Below are positions 1 through 9,431 of a stretch of 64,000 nt of DNA, in pieces. The stretch is taken from NCBI RefSeq assembly GCF_900109355.1, contig NZ_FOBF01000025.1:1-64000 (forward strand), written 5' to 3'. Below the pieces are notes generated by a model. That model made no database searches. It was given only the letters and a program-made list of their open reading frames with translations, and was not told the origin of the DNA. Position 1 is the stretch's first letter, and every line of letters starts with the position of its first letter. Source of the stretch: Nonomuraea pusilla. Lineage in GTDB: Bacteria > Actinomycetota > Actinomycetes > Streptosporangiales > Streptosporangiaceae. A program made the translations under genes and the position numbers.

Positions 1-2013
1 AAGGACCCCGTGTACGAGGCGGCGACGGTGGCGGAGCTGCTGGCCGTCAGGCCGGAGAAGGTGCCGGCGGGCACGCTGGTGCGGGTCGCCGGGTACGCGG
101 CGGCCGGTGACGGCGGCGGCATGCTGGTGCGCTGGGACGCCGAGTCGGCGGCGGCGGTGAACGGCGGCACGGTGCTGGGGTCGGGGGCCAAGGGCCGCTG
201 GCTCCAGGTGCACCGGGGCGTCGGCGACTTCCGGACGTTCGGCGTCTTCGACGACAAGAAGCCGGCGGACGCCGCGCTCGACGCGATGGTGAACGACCCG
301 TCGATCCACCGGATCGAGGCCCACACCGACCTGCTCTTCGTCAAGCGCCACAAGTACCTCCGCTCCGACCTCGAACTGGACTTCGGCGGTCGCACCGTCA
401 GGACCGACGGCATCGAGAAGGCCGGCTACGACGACCCGTTCGCGGCCGTCCTGTTCTTCCAGGGCAAGGTCACCGACCAGACCGTCACGGCCGCGCTCAC
501 CGCCGACATGCCCGAGCTGTCCGACGTCTTCGAGGTCGGCGACTCCTCGAAGTTCGAGGTCGGGCAGTGGTGGAAGGCCGAGGTGAACAAGCTCTCCGGT
601 GCGTGGGAGCGCGAGCTGCAGAAGCTGGTTCAGGTCACCCAGATCGTCGACGGCGCCCGCATCCGTGTGAACTACCTCAACGGCTGGGAGCTCAAGGCCG
701 GCCGCACGATCACCTGGACCCGCGTGGAGCCCGTGACCCGGGTCCACGTCAGGAACATGGTGTTCACCGGCGCGGGCGCCGACCAGTACACCGGTTCGCA
801 CCCCGTCGCCTACGAGTACGCCACCTGGTGCGACGTGTCCGGCATCGACGCCACCGGCACGTTCTGGCCGGTCGTGATGCGCCGCTGGTGCACGCACTTC
901 CAGACCAGGAGCTGCTCGCTGAAGAACCCGACGTCGGTCACCTGGGGCGGCGCCGGCTACCTCACGCAGCAGATCTACTGCCTGTACGGGCACGTCGCCG
1001 ACTGCCATACCTCCAACGCCAGGCACCTCAACGACTGGACCGCCTCGGCGTACGGGCTGGTGGAGAACTGCCACGGCGACGGCGACGACCAGGGCCCGTT
1101 CGTCACCCACGGCCAGTACGAGCACGACCTCGTCTACACCGGCAACTCCGGGCTCATGACGTTCGCCAACTCGGGCGCGGCCTGGGGCTCGGCGGCCAAG
1201 CGGATCACCGTCCGCAGGCACGTCTGCTCCTGGTTCGTCGCCCGCGTGAAGGTCACGGACCTGACGCTGGAGGACGTCCGGGTCATCCGCAAGGCGTCGC
1301 TGGCCGGCTCCGGCATGATCTGGGTCAACGCCGACGGTGTGCAGCTGCGCGGCTGCTCGGCCGACGACCGGCTGATCATCTCGCAGGCGTCGAACAGGTC
1401 GGCGCGGCCGAACGTCATCGAGGGCTGCGACTTCACGATCGCGGCGGGCACCGAGATCGTGCAGGCGAACGTCACCGCGCCGGTGCACCTCGTGCGTTCG
1501 GTGCTGTCGAACCTCGACGGCAACGCCTTCAACGGCACCGGCGAGCTCCACCTGGTGGACACCGAGCTGCGCGGCAAGGAGGGCGGCGCGCCGCTGCCCG
1601 TCGCGGCCTCCACGGTACGCGTCCGGGGAGGGCGGCTGTCCGGCACGGGGCTGAAGCTGACCGCCAAGGCCGACCAGCGGATCTCGGTCGGCGGCGGCGC
1701 CGTGATCGAGGGCACGAACGCGGCGAAGGCCCTGCTGTCGCGCGCAGACGGCCCCGGCGCGGTGCGCTGGGAGCTGCGTGACTACCGCGGCTCGACGGGC
1801 GACGCCGGCACCGCGCACATCGCGGTCGAGTCGGGCAGGAACCTCTACTCGGCGGTCGGCCTGCGGCTGTCGGGAGGCAGGCTCACGCTGGCCGGGCCGG
1901 GGTTCGGCGACGGCTCGTACCTGCAGCACACGGCCTGCGTGGAGGAGGGGGTGGCACGCGCGGTGCCCGCTGACGGGCCACGCGTGCAAACAGGAGGAAA
2001 CCTCCTTCTCTAG
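1..2013 (+). CDS. Right-handed beta-helix (pectate-lyase-superfamily) protein, 5' end probably outside window
   Basis: The reading frame is open from the first base, so the gene probably begins upstream; GTG at 10 is only the first possible start here. The N-terminal part (GTLVRVAGYAAAGDGGG, then a GRWLQVH segment) resembles the entry domain of polysaccharide lyase or tailspike-like beta-helix proteins. From about residue 100 the protein has the short repetitive beta-strand pattern of a right-handed beta-helix. No catalytic triad could be assigned. It lies 33 bp before a Gfo/Idh oxidoreductase and a sugar ABC transporter, so it may be an extracellular glycan-processing or glycan-binding protein feeding that operon. 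Fold call fairly confident; substrate unknown. Confidence 0.7.
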   Translation, partial: KDPVYEAATVAELLAVRPEKVPAGTLVRVAGYAAAGDGGGMLVRWDAESAAAVNGGTVLGSGAKGRWLQVHRGVGDFRTFGVFDDKKPADAALDAMVNDPSIHRIEAHTDLLFVKRHKYLRSDLELDFGGRTVRTDGIEKAGYDDPFAAVLFFQGKVTDQTVTAALTADMPELSDVFEVGDSSKFEVGQWWKAEVNKLSGAWERELQKLVQVTQIVDGARIRVNYLNGWELKAGRTITWTRVEPVTRVHVRNMVFTGAGADQYTGSHPVAYEYATWCDVSGIDATGTFWPVVMRRWCTHFQTRSCSLKNPTSVTWGGAGYLTQQIYCLYGHVADCHTSNARHLNDWTASAYGLVENCHGDGDDQGPFVTHGQYEHDLVYTGNSGLMTFANSGAAWGSAAKRITVRRHVCSWFVARVKVTDLTLEDVRVIRKASLAGSGMIWVNADGVQLRGCSADDRLIISQASNRSARPNVIEGCDFTIAAGTEIVQANVTAPVHLVRSVLSNLDGNAFNGTGELHLVDTELRGKEGGAPLPVAASTVRVRGGRLSGTGLKLTAKADQRISVGGGAVIEGTNAAKALLSRADGPGAVRWELRDYRGSTGDAGTAHIAVESGRNLYSAVGLRLSGGRLTLAGPGFGDGSYLQHTACVEEGVARAVPADGPRVQTGGNLLL

Positions 2014-2046
2014 TCTTTCACCCCAAACGCCGCAAAAGGAGAGTAA

Positions 2047-3297
2047 ATGGAACCCGTCGCGCTGGCGCTCGTGGGCGCGGGCAACCGGGGGCAGACCTAC
2101 GCCTCGTGGGTGGCCCGCCACCCCGGCCGGGCCAGGCTCGTCGCCGTCGCCGACCCCGACCCGCACCGCCGGTCCCTCGTCGCGGCCGGCCACCCAGGCG
2201 TGGCCGAGCACGAGACCTGGGAGGACCTGCTCACCGCGGGCGCCGGCGCCGACGCGGTCATCATCGCCACCCAGGACAGGGAGCACAGGGAGCCCGCCGT
2301 CGCCCTCGCCCGCGCCGGCCACCACCTGCTGCTGGAGAAGCCGCTCGCCCCGACCGAGGCGGAGTGCAGGGAGATCGTCTCCGCCGTCACCGAGTCGGGC
2401 GTGCTGTTCGCCGTCTGCCACGTCCTGCGCTACACCCCGTACACGCGGCTGGTGAAGCGGGTCGTCGACAGCGGCGTGCTGGGCGAGATCATGAGCGTCG
2501 AGCACCTGGAGCCGGTCGGCTGGTGGCACGCCGCCCACTCCTACGTGCGCGGGCCGTGGCGCAGCGAGCGGCTGGCGAGCCCCATGCTGCTGGCGAAGTC
2601 CAGCCACGACCTGGACTGGCTGTCGTACGTGACCGGCCGCAGGATCGCCAGGGTGGCGAGCTTCGGCGGCCTCGGCCACTTCCGGCCCGACAAGCGCCCG
2701 GCGCAGGCGGCCGACCGCTGCCTCGACTGCGTCATCGAGCCCGACTGCCCGTACTCGGCGCCCAAGCTCTACTACCCGGCGCTGCGCGAGCGCGGCGCCA
2801 CCTGGCCCGTCAGCGTCATCACCGACGGCGCCGACGAGGCCGCCGTCACCGAGGCGCTGCGCACCGGCCCGTACGGCAGGTGCGTCTACGCCTGCGACAA
2901 CGACGTCGTGGACCACCAGGTGCTCGCCCTGGAGTTCGACGGCGGCGCCACCGGCACGTTCACGATGACGGCCTTCACCGAGCAGACCCACCGCCAGACC
3001 CGGATCTTCGGCAGCCACGGCCGGCTGGTCGGCGACGGCGAGCGGGTGGAGGTGCTCGACTTCCGCACCGGCGCCACCGAGACCGCCGGGACGGGGCACG
3101 AGAGCGGCTCCAACGCCGGCGACGGCCACGGCGGCGGCGACGACGGCGTGATGGACGCCTTCGTCAGGGCCGTCGCCACCCGCGACCCCTCCCACATCAG
3201 CTCGGGCCCCGCCGAGTCGCTCGCCAGCCACCTGGCGGTCTTCGCGGCCGAGCAGGCCAGGCACTCCGGCACGGTCGTCACCGTCCCTGCGCGCTGA
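2047..3297 (+). CDS. Gfo/Idh/MocA family NAD(P)-dependent oxidoreductase
   Basis: A 416-residue protein with an N-terminal Rossmann dinucleotide-binding motif (ALVGAGNRGQTYASW), the EKPL signature near residue 97 that holds the catalytic lysine, and a C-terminal Gfo/Idh domain. It carries the Cys-rich insert of one subgroup (CLDCVIEPDCPYSAPKLYY, near residue 225). ATG at 2047 follows a strong ribosome site (AAAAGGAGAG). The family oxidises or reduces sugar and inositol hydroxyls; here, just before a sugar-binding lipoprotein, it probably acts on the imported sugar or its acid. Substrate cannot be read from sequence. Confidence 0.88.
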   Translation: MEPVALALVGAGNRGQTYASWVARHPGRARLVAVADPDPHRRSLVAAGHPGVAEHETWEDLLTAGAGADAVIIATQDREHREPAVALARAGHHLLLEKPLAPTEAECREIVSAVTESGVLFAVCHVLRYTPYTRLVKRVVDSGVLGEIMSVEHLEPVGWWHAAHSYVRGPWRSERLASPMLLAKSSHDLDWLSYVTGRRIARVASFGGLGHFRPDKRPAQAADRCLDCVIEPDCPYSAPKLYYPALRERGATWPVSVITDGADEAAVTEALRTGPYGRCVYACDNDVVDHQVLALEFDGGATGTFTMTAFTEQTHRQTRIFGSHGRLVGDGERVEVLDFRTGATETAGTGHESGSNAGDGHGGGDDGVMDAFVRAVATRDPSHISSGPAESLASHLAVFAAEQARHSGTVVTVPAR

Positions 3298-3344
3298 GGC
3301 CCCCGACCTTCCCCCCTTGAACCACAGAGAGAGGACGACCCCCC

Positions 3345-4577
3345 ATGCGACTGCGCATGATCGCGCCGGCCGCGCTGCTGCTCGCGGCCACCGCCGCCTG
3401 CGGCTCAGGCGGCTCAGGCGGTTCCGGCGACGACAAGCAGACCGTGACCATGTGGCTGTACCCCGTCATCGCCGACGAGGCCAAGCACAAGGCGTTCTGG
3501 AACGAGCAGATCGCCGCCTTCACCAAGGACCACCCGAAGATCGACGTCAAGGTCGAGATCTACCCCTGGGCCAAGCGCGAGGAGTCGCTCGCCACCGCCA
3601 TCGCCGGCAACAAGGCCCCCGACCTCGTCTACCTGATCCCCGACCAGATGCCGAAGTTCGCCAAGGCCATCGAGCCGGTGGACTCCTACCTGTCCGACGC
3701 CGCCAAGGCGGACTATCGCGACAACGTCAAGCAGGCCGTCTCGATCGACGGCAAGATGATGGGCGCCCCCATCCTCATGGGCGCCAACCCGCTCATGTGC
3801 AACCAGAAGGTGCTCGACGCCGCCGGCGTCGAGGCGCCCAAGACCTGGGACGACGTGCTGGCCATCGCGCCGAAGCTCAAGGAGAAGGGCTTCGACGTCA
3901 CCAACTACTACGCCGACCCGTCGGCCACGCTCAACCAGTCGTTCTACCCGCTGCTGTGGCAGGCCGGCGGCAACGTCTTCACCCCCGACGGCACGAAGGC
4001 CGCCTTCAACGGCCCCGAGGGCGTCAAGGCCCTCACCTTCCTCAAGACGCTCGCCGACAAGGGCTACGTCGAGAAGGACCTGCTCACCGGCATCCCCGCC
4101 TTCGAGCAGACGCACCTCGCCCAGAACAAGGTGGCCTGCACCTGGCAGCAGGTGCCGGCCGACGTCGAGTCGTTCTGGGGCGCGGAGAACATCAAGATCT
4201 TCCCGCCGCTCACCGGCGTCAAGCAGGCCGGGTACGGCTCGATCGGCGCGCTGTCGATGCTGAAGGCCGCCACGTCGAAGGAGGCCGCGGGACAGTGGCT
4301 GGCCTTCGCCACCAGCCCGGCCGTGACCAAGGCGTACGACGCGGCGTCGAGCTTCTTCTCGCCGCAGAAGTCCACTGGCGCCCTCTACTCCTCCGGCGCG
4401 AACGCCGAGATGGAGAAGACCCTCGACCTCATGACCGGCGCGCCGCTGCACCCCAAGGCACGCGACGTCATGGGCGTGCTCGCCCCCGAGATCCAGGCCG
4501 CGCTCATCGGTCAGAAGACCCCCGAGCAGGCGCTGAACGACGCCGCCACCGCGGCGAACGGCCTGATCGGCCAGTAA
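3345..4577 (+). CDS. Extracellular sugar-binding lipoprotein of an ABC importer
   Basis: A 410-residue protein with a lipoprotein signal peptide: MRLRM start, hydrophobic core, and a lipobox ending TAAC-G at Cys19, then a Gly/Ser linker. The mature part is a family 1 extracellular solute-binding protein (KQTVTMWLYPVIADEAKHK, later GANPLMCNQKVLDAAGVEAPKTWDD). It should be anchored outside the membrane and deliver a mono- or oligosaccharide to the two permeases that follow. A GC-rich hairpin in the gap downstream (about 4636-4658) could make it more abundant than the permeases, as is common for binding-protein genes. No ATPase gene is in the operon. Confidence 0.92.
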   Translation: MRLRMIAPAALLLAATAACGSGGSGGSGDDKQTVTMWLYPVIADEAKHKAFWNEQIAAFTKDHPKIDVKVEIYPWAKREESLATAIAGNKAPDLVYLIPDQMPKFAKAIEPVDSYLSDAAKADYRDNVKQAVSIDGKMMGAPILMGANPLMCNQKVLDAAGVEAPKTWDDVLAIAPKLKEKGFDVTNYYADPSATLNQSFYPLLWQAGGNVFTPDGTKAAFNGPEGVKALTFLKTLADKGYVEKDLLTGIPAFEQTHLAQNKVACTWQQVPADVESFWGAENIKIFPPLTGVKQAGYGSIGALSMLKAATSKEAAGQWLAFATSPAVTKAYDAASSFFSPQKSTGALYSSGANAEMEKTLDLMTGAPLHPKARDVMGVLAPEIQAALIGQKTPEQALNDAATAANGLIGQ

Positions 4578-4635
4578 GGCGTGCGCCGGCCGTACCGTTC
4601 ACCGCCCGCGGGTGCTTCAGCCCCGCCCCCGGACG

Positions 4636-4658
4636 GCGCCCTCCCTCGCGGGGGGCGC
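4636..4658 (+). terminator. Possible attenuating hairpin between binding protein and permeases
   Basis: GCGCCC at 4636-4641 can pair with GGGCGC at 4653-4658 across a short loop, in the 130-bp gap between the binding-protein gene and the first permease. No U tract follows, so it is more likely a weak attenuator or mRNA 3' stabiliser than a full terminator. Confidence 0.35.
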
Positions 4659-4707
4659 GGCGCGGCCGGCGCGCCACACACTCCGACACACCTGTGAGGT
4701 TCATTCC

Positions 4708-5604
4708 GTGACGGTCACCGTGCAGACGCGCCCGAGCCGCGTCAGGGCCGGACGCCGGCCGGCCGGCGCGCGCCACGAGGCGCGCTGGGGCCTGGCGTTC
4801 GTGCTGCCGTGCTTCCTGCTGTTCCTGGTCTTCCGGTTCGGGCCGGCCGTCGCGGGGACCTTACTCGGCTTCTTCGAGTACACGATCGGTGACAGCCCGC
4901 ACTTCACCGGACTGGACAACTTCACCCGGATGATGGGCGACCCGGTCTTCTGGCAGGCGCTCAAGGTCACCGTGCTGTACACGGTGCTGTACCTGCCGCT
5001 GTCGATCGGGGTCTCCCTGGGCCTGGCGCTGCTGGTGCGGCGCTCGTTCCGCGGCGTGCGGCTGTTCCGCTCCGTCTTCTTCCTGCCCGTGATCACCAGC
5101 CTGGTGCTGGCCGCGACCATCTTCACCTGGCTGTTCTCCTCCTCGGGGCCCTGGGGCAAGCTGTTCGGCGGCTCGTGGCTGGCCTCGCCGGTGCTGGTCA
5201 TCCCCGCCCTGGTGATCGTGTCGGTCTGGTCGAGGTTCGGGTACGGCATGCTGATCCTCCTCGCCAGGCTCCAGGACGTGCCGCGCGAGCTGGAGGAGGC
5301 GGCGCTGAGCGACGGCGCGGGGCCGTGGCAGCGCTTCCGCTACGTGGTGCTGCCGCAGCTGCGCCCCGCGGTGTTCTTCCTGCTCGTCATCGAGACCACG
5401 AACTCCTTCCAGGTCTTCGACCTGGTCTACGTGATGACCGGCGGCGGCCCCGCGAGGTCCAGCTACACCCTGGTCATGGACCTGTACGACCAGGGCTTCA
5501 AGAACTTCGACCTCGGCTACGCCAGCGCGCTCGGCGTCGCCCTGTTCGTGCTCACGCTGTTCGTCGCGCTGCTGCAGCGACTGCTGATGGGGAGGGGCAA
5601 GTGA
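4708..5604 (+). CDS. Sugar ABC transporter permease, MalF/UgpA type
   Basis: An integral membrane protein of 298 residues with six predicted helices and the EAA loop that contacts the ATPase (ELEEAALSDGAGPWQRFRYVVLPQLRP, near residue 195). GTG at 4708 is chosen because translation then begins a few residues before the cytoplasmic Arg-rich tail and first helix, with a GTGAGG-like ribosome site; an in-frame ATG at 4612 would add 32 residues of low-complexity, GC-rich sequence. The stop overlaps the start of the next permease. It forms the channel of the importer together with that gene. Confidence 0.9.
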   Translation: MTVTVQTRPSRVRAGRRPAGARHEARWGLAFVLPCFLLFLVFRFGPAVAGTLLGFFEYTIGDSPHFTGLDNFTRMMGDPVFWQALKVTVLYTVLYLPLSIGVSLGLALLVRRSFRGVRLFRSVFFLPVITSLVLAATIFTWLFSSSGPWGKLFGGSWLASPVLVIPALVIVSVWSRFGYGMLILLARLQDVPRELEEAALSDGAGPWQRFRYVVLPQLRPAVFFLLVIETTNSFQVFDLVYVMTGGGPARSSYTLVMDLYDQGFKNFDLGYASALGVALFVLTLFVALLQRLLMGRGK

Positions 5605-6470
5605 CCGCACAGGTGAACTCGTCCAGGGCCGTCCGGGCCTCGTACCGGGCGCTGGAGCCGAGCCGCGCGGGCAAGGTCCTCCGGGTCGTCCTGCTGAGCG
5701 TCGCGTCCGTCGTGACGATCTTCCCCTTCTACGCGATGGTCGTGCTCAGCCTCAAGCCTGTCGCGGCCGTCGAGTTCCCCGGCAGCCTGGTGCCGTGGCC
5801 GTTCGACGGCGGCGCGTACGAGCGGGTGCTCGGCGGGGGAGACCTGCCCGTCTGGACGCTCAACACGCTCGTGTACTCGCTGGTCAGCGTCGTGCTCGTG
5901 CTGGTGCTCGCCTCCCTGGCCGGCTACGCGTTCGCCAAGAAGCGCTTCCCCGGCAAGGAGACCATGTTCTGGTCGTTCCTGGCCATGGTCATGGTGCCGT
6001 ACCACGTGACGCTGATCCCGCTGTTCGTGCTGGTGGCGAGCGCGGGCGGGGTGGACACCTTCTGGGGGCTCATCGTCCCGACGCTGGCCAACGCGCAGGC
6101 CGTCTTCCTGATGCGGCAGTTCATCGCCGCGCTGCCCGACGAGCTGTTCGAGGCCGCGCGGCTGGACGGCGCGTCGGAGTGGCGGATCTTCATGCGCATC
6201 GTGCTGCCGCTGTGCAAGCCGATCCTCGCGACGCTCGGCCTGTTCGTCTTCCTGTGGCACTGGAACGACTTCCTGTGGCCGCTGGTCGTCGGCAAGAGCA
6301 CCGACATGCGGACGCTGACGGTCGGCATCGCGGCGCTGCAGGAGCAGAACGTGCCGCTCAACGTCGTGCTCGCGGGCGCCACGGTCGCGTTCGTGCCGAT
6401 CTTCGCCGCGTACCTGGTGGGCCAGCGGTACCTGACGGAAGGCGTCACCATGTCCGGAATTAAGGGATAA
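5601..6470 (+). CDS. Sugar ABC transporter permease, MalG/UgpE type
   Basis: A 289-residue inner-membrane protein with six helices and an EAA motif (ELFEAARLDGASEWRIFMRIVLPLCKP, near residue 185). GTG at 5601 overlaps the previous stop as GTGA, with GGAGGGG upstream, so the two permeases are translationally coupled. It ends with the typical short tail (LTEGVTMSGIKG). As no ATPase gene is present, the importer probably uses a shared MsiK-type ATPase encoded elsewhere, as in other actinomycetes; that is inference from the family. Confidence 0.92.
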   Translation: MTAQVNSSRAVRASYRALEPSRAGKVLRVVLLSVASVVTIFPFYAMVVLSLKPVAAVEFPGSLVPWPFDGGAYERVLGGGDLPVWTLNTLVYSLVSVVLVLVLASLAGYAFAKKRFPGKETMFWSFLAMVMVPYHVTLIPLFVLVASAGGVDTFWGLIVPTLANAQAVFLMRQFIAALPDELFEAARLDGASEWRIFMRIVLPLCKPILATLGLFVFLWHWNDFLWPLVVGKSTDMRTLTVGIAALQEQNVPLNVVLAGATVAFVPIFAAYLVGQRYLTEGVTMSGIKG

Positions 6471-6473
6471 ATC

Positions 6474-7493
6474 ATGTTCGATAGTGAATCCGCGCTGGAA
6501 GACCGGCTCACCGAGCCGTCGCCCGCGCTCGTCGCCTCCCTCGCCACCGGGTCGGGAGACCTCGTCGTGCTCGGCGCCGGCGGCAAGATGGGCCCCACCC
6601 TGTGCCGCCTGGCCCGGCGCGGCCTCGACGCCGCCGGACGCCCCGGCGACGCCGTCCTCGCCGTCTCCCGCTGGTCCGACCCGCGGGCCGCCGCCGCCCT
6701 GGAGGAGCACGGCGTCCGCACCGTCGCCTTCGACCTGCTGGAGAACCACGACCTGTCCGCGCTGCCCGACGCCGCCGACGTGGTGTTCATGGTCGGCGCC
6801 AAGTTCGGCACGTCCGCCGCGCCGTACCTGGCGTGGGCCGTGAACGCCGCCCTGCCCGCCCGCGTCGCCGAACGCTACGCCGGCGCGCGCGTCGCCGCGT
6901 TCTCCACCGGCAACGTCTACCCGCTCGTCGGCGTCGAGACCGGCGGCTGCTCCGAGACCGACCCCGTCGGGCCCGTCGGCGAGTACGCCATGAGCTGCCT
7001 CGGCAGGGAGCGCGTGTTCGAGCACGCCGCCGCCCGCGGCACCGCCGTCAGCGTCCTGCGCCTCAACTACGCCGTGGACCTGCGCTACGGCGTCCTCGCC
7101 GACATCGGCCAGACCGTGCTCGCCGGCGAACCCGTGGACGTCACCACCGGCCACGTCAACGTCGTCTGGCAGGGCTACGCCAACGAGGTGGCGCTGCGGT
7201 CGCTGGAGCACGCCTCCACCACGCCGTTCGTCGTCAACCTCACCGGGCCGGAGACCGCCTCCGTGCGGCGGATCGCCGCCCGCTTCGCCGAACGGCTCGG
7301 CACCGGCGTCACCTTCACCGGGCAGGAGGCCCCGACGGCGCTGCTCAACGACGCCACCGCCTGCCACGCCCGGTTCGGCTACCCCGGCGTGCCGCTCGGC
7401 ACCCTCGTCGACTGGCAGGCCGACTGGCTGGCCAAGGGCCTGCCCGTGTCCGGCAAGCCCACCAAGTTCTCCGTACGCGACGGGAGATTCTGA
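6474..7493 (+). CDS. NAD-dependent epimerase/dehydratase-family (extended SDR) protein lacking the usual lysine
   Basis: A 339-residue protein with an N-terminal Rossmann motif (VVLGAGGKMGP) and the SDR layout of substrate loop (FSTGNVYPL) and active-site tyrosine region. The usual Tyr-x3-Lys is altered: the tyrosine sits in EYAMSCLGRE, with Cys where Lys is expected. This may reduce or change redox activity. ATG at 6474 has an AAGGGA ribosome site. It follows the permeases by 3 bp and overlaps the next gene by one base, so it belongs to the sugar operon. Confidence 0.8.
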   Translation: MFDSESALEDRLTEPSPALVASLATGSGDLVVLGAGGKMGPTLCRLARRGLDAAGRPGDAVLAVSRWSDPRAAAALEEHGVRTVAFDLLENHDLSALPDAADVVFMVGAKFGTSAAPYLAWAVNAALPARVAERYAGARVAAFSTGNVYPLVGVETGGCSETDPVGPVGEYAMSCLGRERVFEHAAARGTAVSVLRLNYAVDLRYGVLADIGQTVLAGEPVDVTTGHVNVVWQGYANEVALRSLEHASTTPFVVNLTGPETASVRRIAARFAERLGTGVTFTGQEAPTALLNDATACHARFGYPGVPLGTLVDWQADWLAKGLPVSGKPTKFSVRDGRF

Positions 7494-8479
7494 TGTCGCT
7501 GGACCCGCTGCTCGCCGGCACCGTGATCCCGGCCCACCCGCTCGCCCTCACCGCCGCGCGCGAGCTCGACGAGCGCCGCCAGCGCGCGCTGACCCGCTAC
7601 TACCTGGCGGCCGGCGCGGGCGGCATCGCCGTCGGCGTCCACACCACCCAGTTCGCGATCCGCGAGGCCGGGCTGCTCAAGCCGGTGCTCGCCCTCGCCG
7701 CCGAGACCGCCGAGGAGGCGGGCCGCGACATCACCATGGTGGCCGGCGCCTGCGGCCCCGTCGCCCAGGCCGTCGCGGAGGCCGAGCTCGCCGCCGAACT
7801 GGGCTACGACGCCGTGCTGCTGTCGCCGGTCGTCCCCGGCGCGTCCGAGCGGGACCTGCTCGACCGGGCCCAGGCGGTCGGCCGGGTGCTGCCCGTCATC
7901 GGCTTCTACCTCCAGCGCGCCATCGGCGGGCCCGTGCTCTCCCGCGCCTTCTGGCGCGAACTGGCCGACCAGCCGTCCACCGCCGCCATCAAGGTGGCGC
8001 CGTTCGACCGCTACCTCACCCTCGACGTCGCCCACGGCGTGGCCGCGGCCGACCGGCGCGACGAGGTCGCCCTCTACACGGGCAACGACGACCACATCCT
8101 CGGCGACCTGCTCGCCGGCCTGCCCGGCGGCCTGCGCTTCCGCGGCGGGCTGCTCGGCCAGTGGGCCGTCTGGACCCGGGCCGCCGTCAGGCTGCTGGAG
8201 CAGGTCCGCACCGACCCGGCCGCGCTCCAGGAGCGGGCCCTGGAGCTCACCGACGCCAACGCCGCCGTGTTCGACGCCGCGCACGGCTTCGCCGGCTGCA
8301 TCGCGGGCGTCCACGAGGTGCTCAGGCGGCAGGGCCTGCTGGAGGGCGTCTGGTGCCTCGACCCGGAGGAGGGGCTCTCGCCCGGCCAGGCCGAGGAGCT
8401 GACCCGCGTCTCGGCCGCCTACCCCTGGCTCACCGACGACGACTTCGTGGCGGAGCACCTCGATGACTGGCTCGCCTGA
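7493..8479 (+). CDS. Dihydrodipicolinate synthase (DapA) family aldolase/dehydratase
   Basis: A 328-residue TIM-barrel protein. ATG at 7493 overlaps the previous stop (TGATG). Visible DapA-family features are the Schiff-base lysine segment (AAIKVAPFDRYLT, near residue 165) and the early phosphate/carboxylate loop region (AAGAGGIAVGVHTTQF). Family members cleave or dehydrate keto-acids, for example 2-keto-3-deoxy sugar acids, so it probably handles the keto-acid formed from the imported sugar. It is unlikely to be the biosynthetic DapA, which is shorter and does not sit in sugar operons. Confidence 0.85.
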   Translation: MSLDPLLAGTVIPAHPLALTAARELDERRQRALTRYYLAAGAGGIAVGVHTTQFAIREAGLLKPVLALAAETAEEAGRDITMVAGACGPVAQAVAEAELAAELGYDAVLLSPVVPGASERDLLDRAQAVGRVLPVIGFYLQRAIGGPVLSRAFWRELADQPSTAAIKVAPFDRYLTLDVAHGVAAADRRDEVALYTGNDDHILGDLLAGLPGGLRFRGGLLGQWAVWTRAAVRLLEQVRTDPAALQERALELTDANAAVFDAAHGFAGCIAGVHEVLRRQGLLEGVWCLDPEEGLSPGQAEELTRVSAAYPWLTDDDFVAEHLDDWLA

Positions 8480-9431
8480 CGCCCGCACGCTGGTCAGCGT
8501 CCCGCCCGCGCTGCGCGCCCTGCTGTTCCCCGAAGGGGTGGGAGGAGCCAGGCTGCTGGACGACGCCTCCGGGCTGGCCGCCGCGCTGCCCGGCACGGAG
8601 GTCCTGGTGACGAGCTGGGGCGCGCCCGTCCTCGACGCGGCGCTCCTCGACCGCGCCCCCGGCCTGCGCCTGGTCGCGCACATCGGCGCGAGCGTGAAGT
8701 TCTTCGTCACGCCCGAACTGTTCGCGCGCGGCGTCAGGGTGACCCAGGCCGGGCAGGCCATGGCGCGGCCCGTCGCCGAGGTGGCGCTCGCCTTCACCCT
8801 CGCGCTGCTGCACCGGGTGCACCGCTTCGACCACGCCCTGCGCGGCGGCGCCGAGTGGAGCGCGGCCGAGCAGGCGCCGCCCCGCCACGAGCTCCTCGGC
8901 TGCCCCGTCGGCGTCGTCGGCGCCTCCCGCACCGGGCGGGCCCACATCGAGCTGCTGCGCGCGCTCGGCGCGCGGGTGCGGGTGAGCGACCCGTACTACG
9001 CGGGGGAGCCCGACGTGCCCGCCGTCCCCCTGGACGAGCTGCTCGCCACGAGCAGGATCGTCGCGCTGCACGCGCCCGTCCTCCCGGAGACCAGGCACCT
9101 GATCGGGGCGCGCGAGCTGGCGCTCATGCCCGACGGCGCGGGCCTGGTCAACACCGCGAGGTCCTGGCTGGTGGACGAGGACGCCCTGCTCGCCGAGCTG
9201 CGCACGGGCCGCATCGACGCCGCGATCGACGTCTTCGACGCCGAGCCGCTGCCCGTCGGCCACCCGTTCCGCGGCCTGCCCAACGTGCTGCTCACCCCGC
9301 ACCAGGCGGCCGGCACCGTGGAGGCCAGGCGCCGCCAGGGCGAGATCGTCCTCGACGAGATCGCCCGCCACCGGGCGGGCCTGCCGCTGCGGCACGAGGT
9401 CACGCCCGAGGCGCTGGAGCGGATGGGATGA
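8463..9431 (+). CDS. D-2-hydroxyacid dehydrogenase, NAD-dependent
   Basis: A 322-residue D-isomer-specific 2-hydroxyacid dehydrogenase. The nucleotide-binding loop is VGVVGASRTGRAHIELL, and catalytic Arg and His lie in NTARSWLVDEDALL and LTPHQAAGT. ATG at 8463 overlaps the upstream lyase by 17 bp; the stop overlaps the next ATG as ATGA. It probably reduces a keto-acid product of the pathway to a hydroxyacid, or the reverse. Substrate not defined. Confidence 0.88.
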   Translation: MTGSPDARTLVSVPPALRALLFPEGVGGARLLDDASGLAAALPGTEVLVTSWGAPVLDAALLDRAPGLRLVAHIGASVKFFVTPELFARGVRVTQAGQAMARPVAEVALAFTLALLHRVHRFDHALRGGAEWSAAEQAPPRHELLGCPVGVVGASRTGRAHIELLRALGARVRVSDPYYAGEPDVPAVPLDELLATSRIVALHAPVLPETRHLIGARELALMPDGAGLVNTARSWLVDEDALLAELRTGRIDAAIDVFDAEPLPVGHPFRGLPNVLLTPHQAAGTVEARRRQGEIVLDEIARHRAGLPLRHEVTPEALERMG

